Shown in pieces: positions 61,586-64,000 of a DNA stretch of 64,000 nucleotides (the stretch's first letter is position 1; every line of letters begins with the position of its first letter). The notes beneath the pieces were generated by a model. The model worked only from the letters and a program-made list of their open reading frames with translations. It did no database searches and had not been told where the DNA came from. This DNA comes from Niallia circulans (GTDB lineage: Bacteria > Bacillota > Bacilli > Bacillales > Cytobacillaceae). The translations under genes and the position numbers were made by a program. The stretch is taken from positions 3,410,001-3,474,000 of the forward strand of contig NZ_CP026031.1 of assembly GCF_003726095.1 (NCBI RefSeq). The letters run 5' to 3'.

Positions 61586-61724
61586 TGTTTCAGATATTCC
61601 TTTCTTTGCTATTCTTGCTATAGACTTCTTTTTTTTCGTTTGTATTTCCTTTATTTTGGAATAAAAAATTTTTCACTGTAACTTTTCTTCTCATTAAACG
61701 TGTTATAAGCAATAGGGGGCGAAG

Positions 61725-62222
61725 ATGAAGGATTCAATTGATACTATTTATCAAACTTATTTTAATGATATTTATTATTTTCTCCTTTCACTCTGCCATA
61801 ATCATCATTCTGCAGAAGACTTAGTTCAAGAGACATTTTTCAGAGCACATCTCTATCTGGAAACTTTCCAAGGAAAAAATGTGAAGGCCTGGCTTTTCAC
61901 GGTGGCGTATCACGTTTTTATCGATCAGTTTCGAAAAAATAAGCGACTAGTAGTCAAAGAGAATGATTTCTTTCAAGAAAAGATGGAGAACGCGCAAAGA
62001 ATAGAGGAGACAGTCTTATTAAAAGAAGAGATTCAAAGAGTGAAAACCATTCTAAAAGTATTACCAGAAAAACAAAGGATGGCCGTATTACTAGCAGACT
62101 TCCAAGAGCTTACAACAGAGGAAGGTGCCATGGTAATGAACATTAGTCCAACCTACTTTAAAGTTTTACTCTTCCGAGGGAGACAAACAATAAGACAGAG
62201 GGGGAAACAAATTCGTGAGTGA
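61725..62222 (+). CDS. RNA polymerase sigma factor, ECF subfamily
   Basis: A 165-residue sigma factor with the two ECF domains: region 2 (about residues 10-75, with HSAEDLVQETFFRAH) and region 4 (about 105-160, with LPEKQRMAVLLADFQELTTE). It overlaps the next gene, its probable anti-sigma factor, by eight bases. ECF factors in Bacillaceae mostly answer envelope stress and usually activate their own operon. ATAGGGGGC precedes ATG 61725. Confidence 0.94.
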   Translation: MKDSIDTIYQTYFNDIYYFLLSLCHNHHSAEDLVQETFFRAHLYLETFQGKNVKAWLFTVAYHVFIDQFRKNKRLVVKENDFFQEKMENAQRIEETVLLKEEIQRVKTILKVLPEKQRMAVLLADFQELTTEEGAMVMNISPTYFKVLLFRGRQTIRQRGKQIRE

Positions 62223-63357
62223 AGAGTACAAAAAAAGGTTAGAAGCATATAAAAATGGAGAACTTTCTAAAGAGGAAGCAGAAGAAATAGAGAGAGATTT
62301 AGAAAAAATGGAGCAATATTTTCAAGTTTTTGAGGAAGCAGAAATAGGCAATCCTCATCAAGCCGCACCACTGCTGATTGATTCAAAAAAACAAAGGAGA
62401 ATTGTAAGAAGAGGAAAGTGGATAGCCCGATTACAAACAGCGCTCACTGCATTAGGACTAATCATTCTTTTCACCATTCTTTCTTCCATTTTCACTGCCG
62501 TTTATTACGCTTGGGGCACTCCCGATAGAACAGATGTATACCGAAACATTATTGATTTAACCCTTACTGTAACAGATCCCTATGGGCAGTACAGTGGAAC
62601 AAGTACAGCTACAAAGCCATACTTTGGACTGGAAACAACAACAGATATTGAAAAAAGAGTCGGGGATGAAATCTATAAAACGGGGGAATATAAAACAAAT
62701 TTCTTCTTTTCTCTCATGGGAGTGCCTGAAAAGAAAACACAGGGAGTCATCTCCCAACAACAAGCCTCCTTTTCCTTTTTACCAAAAGAATCATCACCAT
62801 CGGAATGGAAGCGACTAGAAAAAGTAAAGAATGGCACTGTTGCGTCTGTTTATCTGTCCTTCTCTGAATTATTATCAACAAATAAAGTGTTTGATTATTT
62901 AAAAGATAGAAATGTAGAAATTATCTGGTTTGCTGTTGATACAGGGGTAGAGAATAGAGACGAATTTGGTATAGACCCAATCGGGTTTCCTAATACCCCC
63001 ATTTGGCATGATGATGATATGATTACAGATTCAACCGAAAAGGAAGGAAACTTTTGGTTTTCCATTGAATCGAGCTCTTCTTCTTCGCCAGAGTATACAG
63101 AAGGAGATGCGGAGATTCTCCATAAACAATTTCTAAAAACACTTGCATTTTTGGAACCCTATGAAAAAAAGGCGGAAAATTTTTATTTTGGTCATTTAGA
63201 ATTAAATAAACGAATTGCTTATATGAAAAAACATGGTATTAATCATTATGGGGTTGTTATTACTGGTCCTACAGAGGAAATTCTCAAATTAAAAAAAGAA
63301 AACTGGATAAGGGCAATTCATATTGATGAAATAGGGTTTTGGAATTGGGATGAATAA
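62215..63357 (+). CDS. transmembrane anti-sigma factor (sigma-factor-regulator family)
   Basis: A 380-residue protein. The N-terminal 50 residues are charged and face the cytoplasm, where they should hold the sigma factor. One membrane helix follows (about residues 80-103, TALGLIILFTIL). The large outside part resembles the sigma-factor-regulator N- and C-terminal domains (VYLSFSELLSTNKVFDYL, WFAVDTGVE). The GTG start lies inside the sigma gene. Signal-triggered release of the sigma factor is presumed. Confidence 0.88.
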   Translation: MSEEYKKRLEAYKNGELSKEEAEEIERDLEKMEQYFQVFEEAEIGNPHQAAPLLIDSKKQRRIVRRGKWIARLQTALTALGLIILFTILSSIFTAVYYAWGTPDRTDVYRNIIDLTLTVTDPYGQYSGTSTATKPYFGLETTTDIEKRVGDEIYKTGEYKTNFFFSLMGVPEKKTQGVISQQQASFSFLPKESSPSEWKRLEKVKNGTVASVYLSFSELLSTNKVFDYLKDRNVEIIWFAVDTGVENRDEFGIDPIGFPNTPIWHDDDMITDSTEKEGNFWFSIESSSSSSPEYTEGDAEILHKQFLKTLAFLEPYEKKAENFYFGHLELNKRIAYMKKHGINHYGVVITGPTEEILKLKKENWIRAIHIDEIGFWNWDE

Positions 63358-63370
63358 AAGAAACATAAGT

Positions 63371-63406
63371 ACCCACAGTGCGCTATAAAGCACTGTGGGT
63401 CTATTT
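63371..63406. terminator. bidirectional Rho-independent terminator
   Basis: An 11-bp GC-rich stem (ACCCACAGTGC with GCACTGTGGGT), an 8-nt loop and T-rich ends lie between convergent genes. Confidence 0.93.
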
Positions 63407-63409
63407 TTT

Positions 63410-64000
63410 CTATAAATACTTCCGATGCAGCGCTTTTCCATCATAGCTATAAAGAAGCGGTTTATCTTCTACTACCGTCTCCATATGCACGCCTCTTCCC
63501 CATAATTGATGAATATACGGAAGAACCTTTTCTAAATATTTCAAGTCTAATTCAATTCCCTCGAAGCCATGCTTTAAGTACAACTCGCCATTTTTATTAT
63601 AATCACCATCATTGACTGTAATATATGGAAAGCCCCCATTAACGCGCATGCTGACTAATTGATCTCGGACTTGTTCCCATGCCTTATCGACAATTTTATA
63701 ATCTCTTCCTTGCTTTTGGAACAAATACATATCTTCTCTCATGACAAGATCTTTGGTTAAATAGTTTCTCAGAAACGAAATATCTGATTCTATTTCCCGA
63801 ACTTCAAACATTTTTTCCCGTCCTGATCCCGGTTTGACACCTCTTTGCTTCATTTCTTCTGTTGGATTATTATAGCGTTCCTCGATATCTTCAAATATCT
63901 TTAATCCTAGATAATAGGGATTAATACCCGTTTTAGATGGCTGTACTACACCAGCATTCAGCTTCGCAAATTCAATGGCTTCCGCACTTGTTAAATCTAA
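63410..64000 (-). CDS. spoVR: SpoVR family protein (partial, N-terminus beyond right edge)
   Basis: The frame is open to the window edge (197 codons) and ends at 63410, so this is the C-terminal part of a protein of about 470 residues. It has [18 protein letters not shown], then [17 protein letters not shown], and the closing [20 protein letters not shown], all typical of SpoVR/YcgB. In Bacillus it is needed for normal spore cortex formation. An internal ATG at 63853 is not the start because the family sequence continues upstream. Confidence 0.95.
   Translation of the reverse strand, partial: LDLTSAEAIEFAKLNAGVVQPSKTGINPYYLGLKIFEDIEERYNNPTEEMKQRGVKPGSGREKMFEVREIESDISFLRNYLTKDLVMREDMYLFQKQGRDYKIVDKAWEQVRDQLVSMRVNGGFPYITVNDGDYNKNGELYLKHGFEGIELDLKYLEKVLPYIHQLWGRGVHMETVVEDKPLLYSYDGKALHRKYL

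Overview
The window looks like chromosomal DNA of a low-GC, spore-forming member of the Bacillaceae. The evidence is an AbrB-type regulator, a Spo0E-like phosphatase, SpoVR, a DUF3231 protein, GtaB-like GalU, a YvfRSTU-like operon and T-box leaders on trpS and tyrZ. A Niallia/Bacillus circulans-like host is my guess from general gene content; the sequence does not prove it. I see no rRNA, tRNA, phage, transposase or CRISPR locus.

Layout. 1-4744 (minus): a Lac/Cel-family PTS (IIC, IIA, IIB) with a cytoplasmic sulfatase and a PRD regulator cut by the left edge. 4841-6450: a NERD-domain gene between two arrays of a 20-21 bp repeat. 6556-11778: aldo/keto reductase, AbrB, a diguanylate cyclase, three small membrane proteins and an HD-GYP-type protein. 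11818-14946: a MarR-EmrA-EmrB efflux operon. 15060-17575: a second repeat array, a Gfo/Idh/MocA oxidoreductase and a DUF1906-LysM protein. 17866-21992: an accessory set of MFS exporter, alpha/beta hydrolase, TetR regulator and a MazG-like protein. 22397-29431: a carbohydrate region under apparent CcpA control (aldo/keto reductase, ROK kinase, GH1 glucosidase, CE7 esterase, GntR/LacI regulator), with decayed remnants of an AGE-family epimerase and probably a GH36 alpha-galactosidase. 29452-32831: a permease, selD and a frame-broken selU (2-selenouridine branch of selenium metabolism). 33081-40639: the longest 20-21 bp array, galU, a YdhK lipoprotein, a MEDS-PAS histidine kinase, a Na+/H+ antiporter, DinB and GNAT proteins. 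40752-43320: a small transposon-like element inside a terminator, a GIY-YIG/DUF2087 pair, and a 52 bp x 20 minisatellite. 43409-51043: HAD phosphatase, metallophosphoesterase, ABC transporter plus two-component operon, small genes. 51277-54350: divergent trpS and tyrZ, each with a T-box leader. 54360-64000: SDR, small ORFs, transposon-like and REP-like repeats, DMT transporter, NlpC/P60 hydrolase, DnaQ-BRCT protein, Spo0E, homoserine dehydrogenase, an ECF sigma/anti-sigma pair and SpoVR (cut by the right edge).

The most unusual content is non-coding. (1) Four arrays of a 10-base core (ATCAGCCAAA) spaced about 20.5 bp, and three arrays of a second core (CTTGCGACT) spaced almost exactly 21 bp, both equal to two turns of B-DNA; the purine-rich strand is always the sense strand of a neighbouring gene. 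(2) A 52 bp minisatellite with a similar purine-rich strand and a three-unit higher-order pattern. (3) Two copies of a short inverted-repeat element, each sitting inside a transcription terminator and flanked by two copies of that terminator's hairpin; one copy carries an extra 105 bp GC-rich core that resembles free-standing repeats nearby. I regard the phased arrays and the terminator-targeting element as the best candidates for something not yet described.
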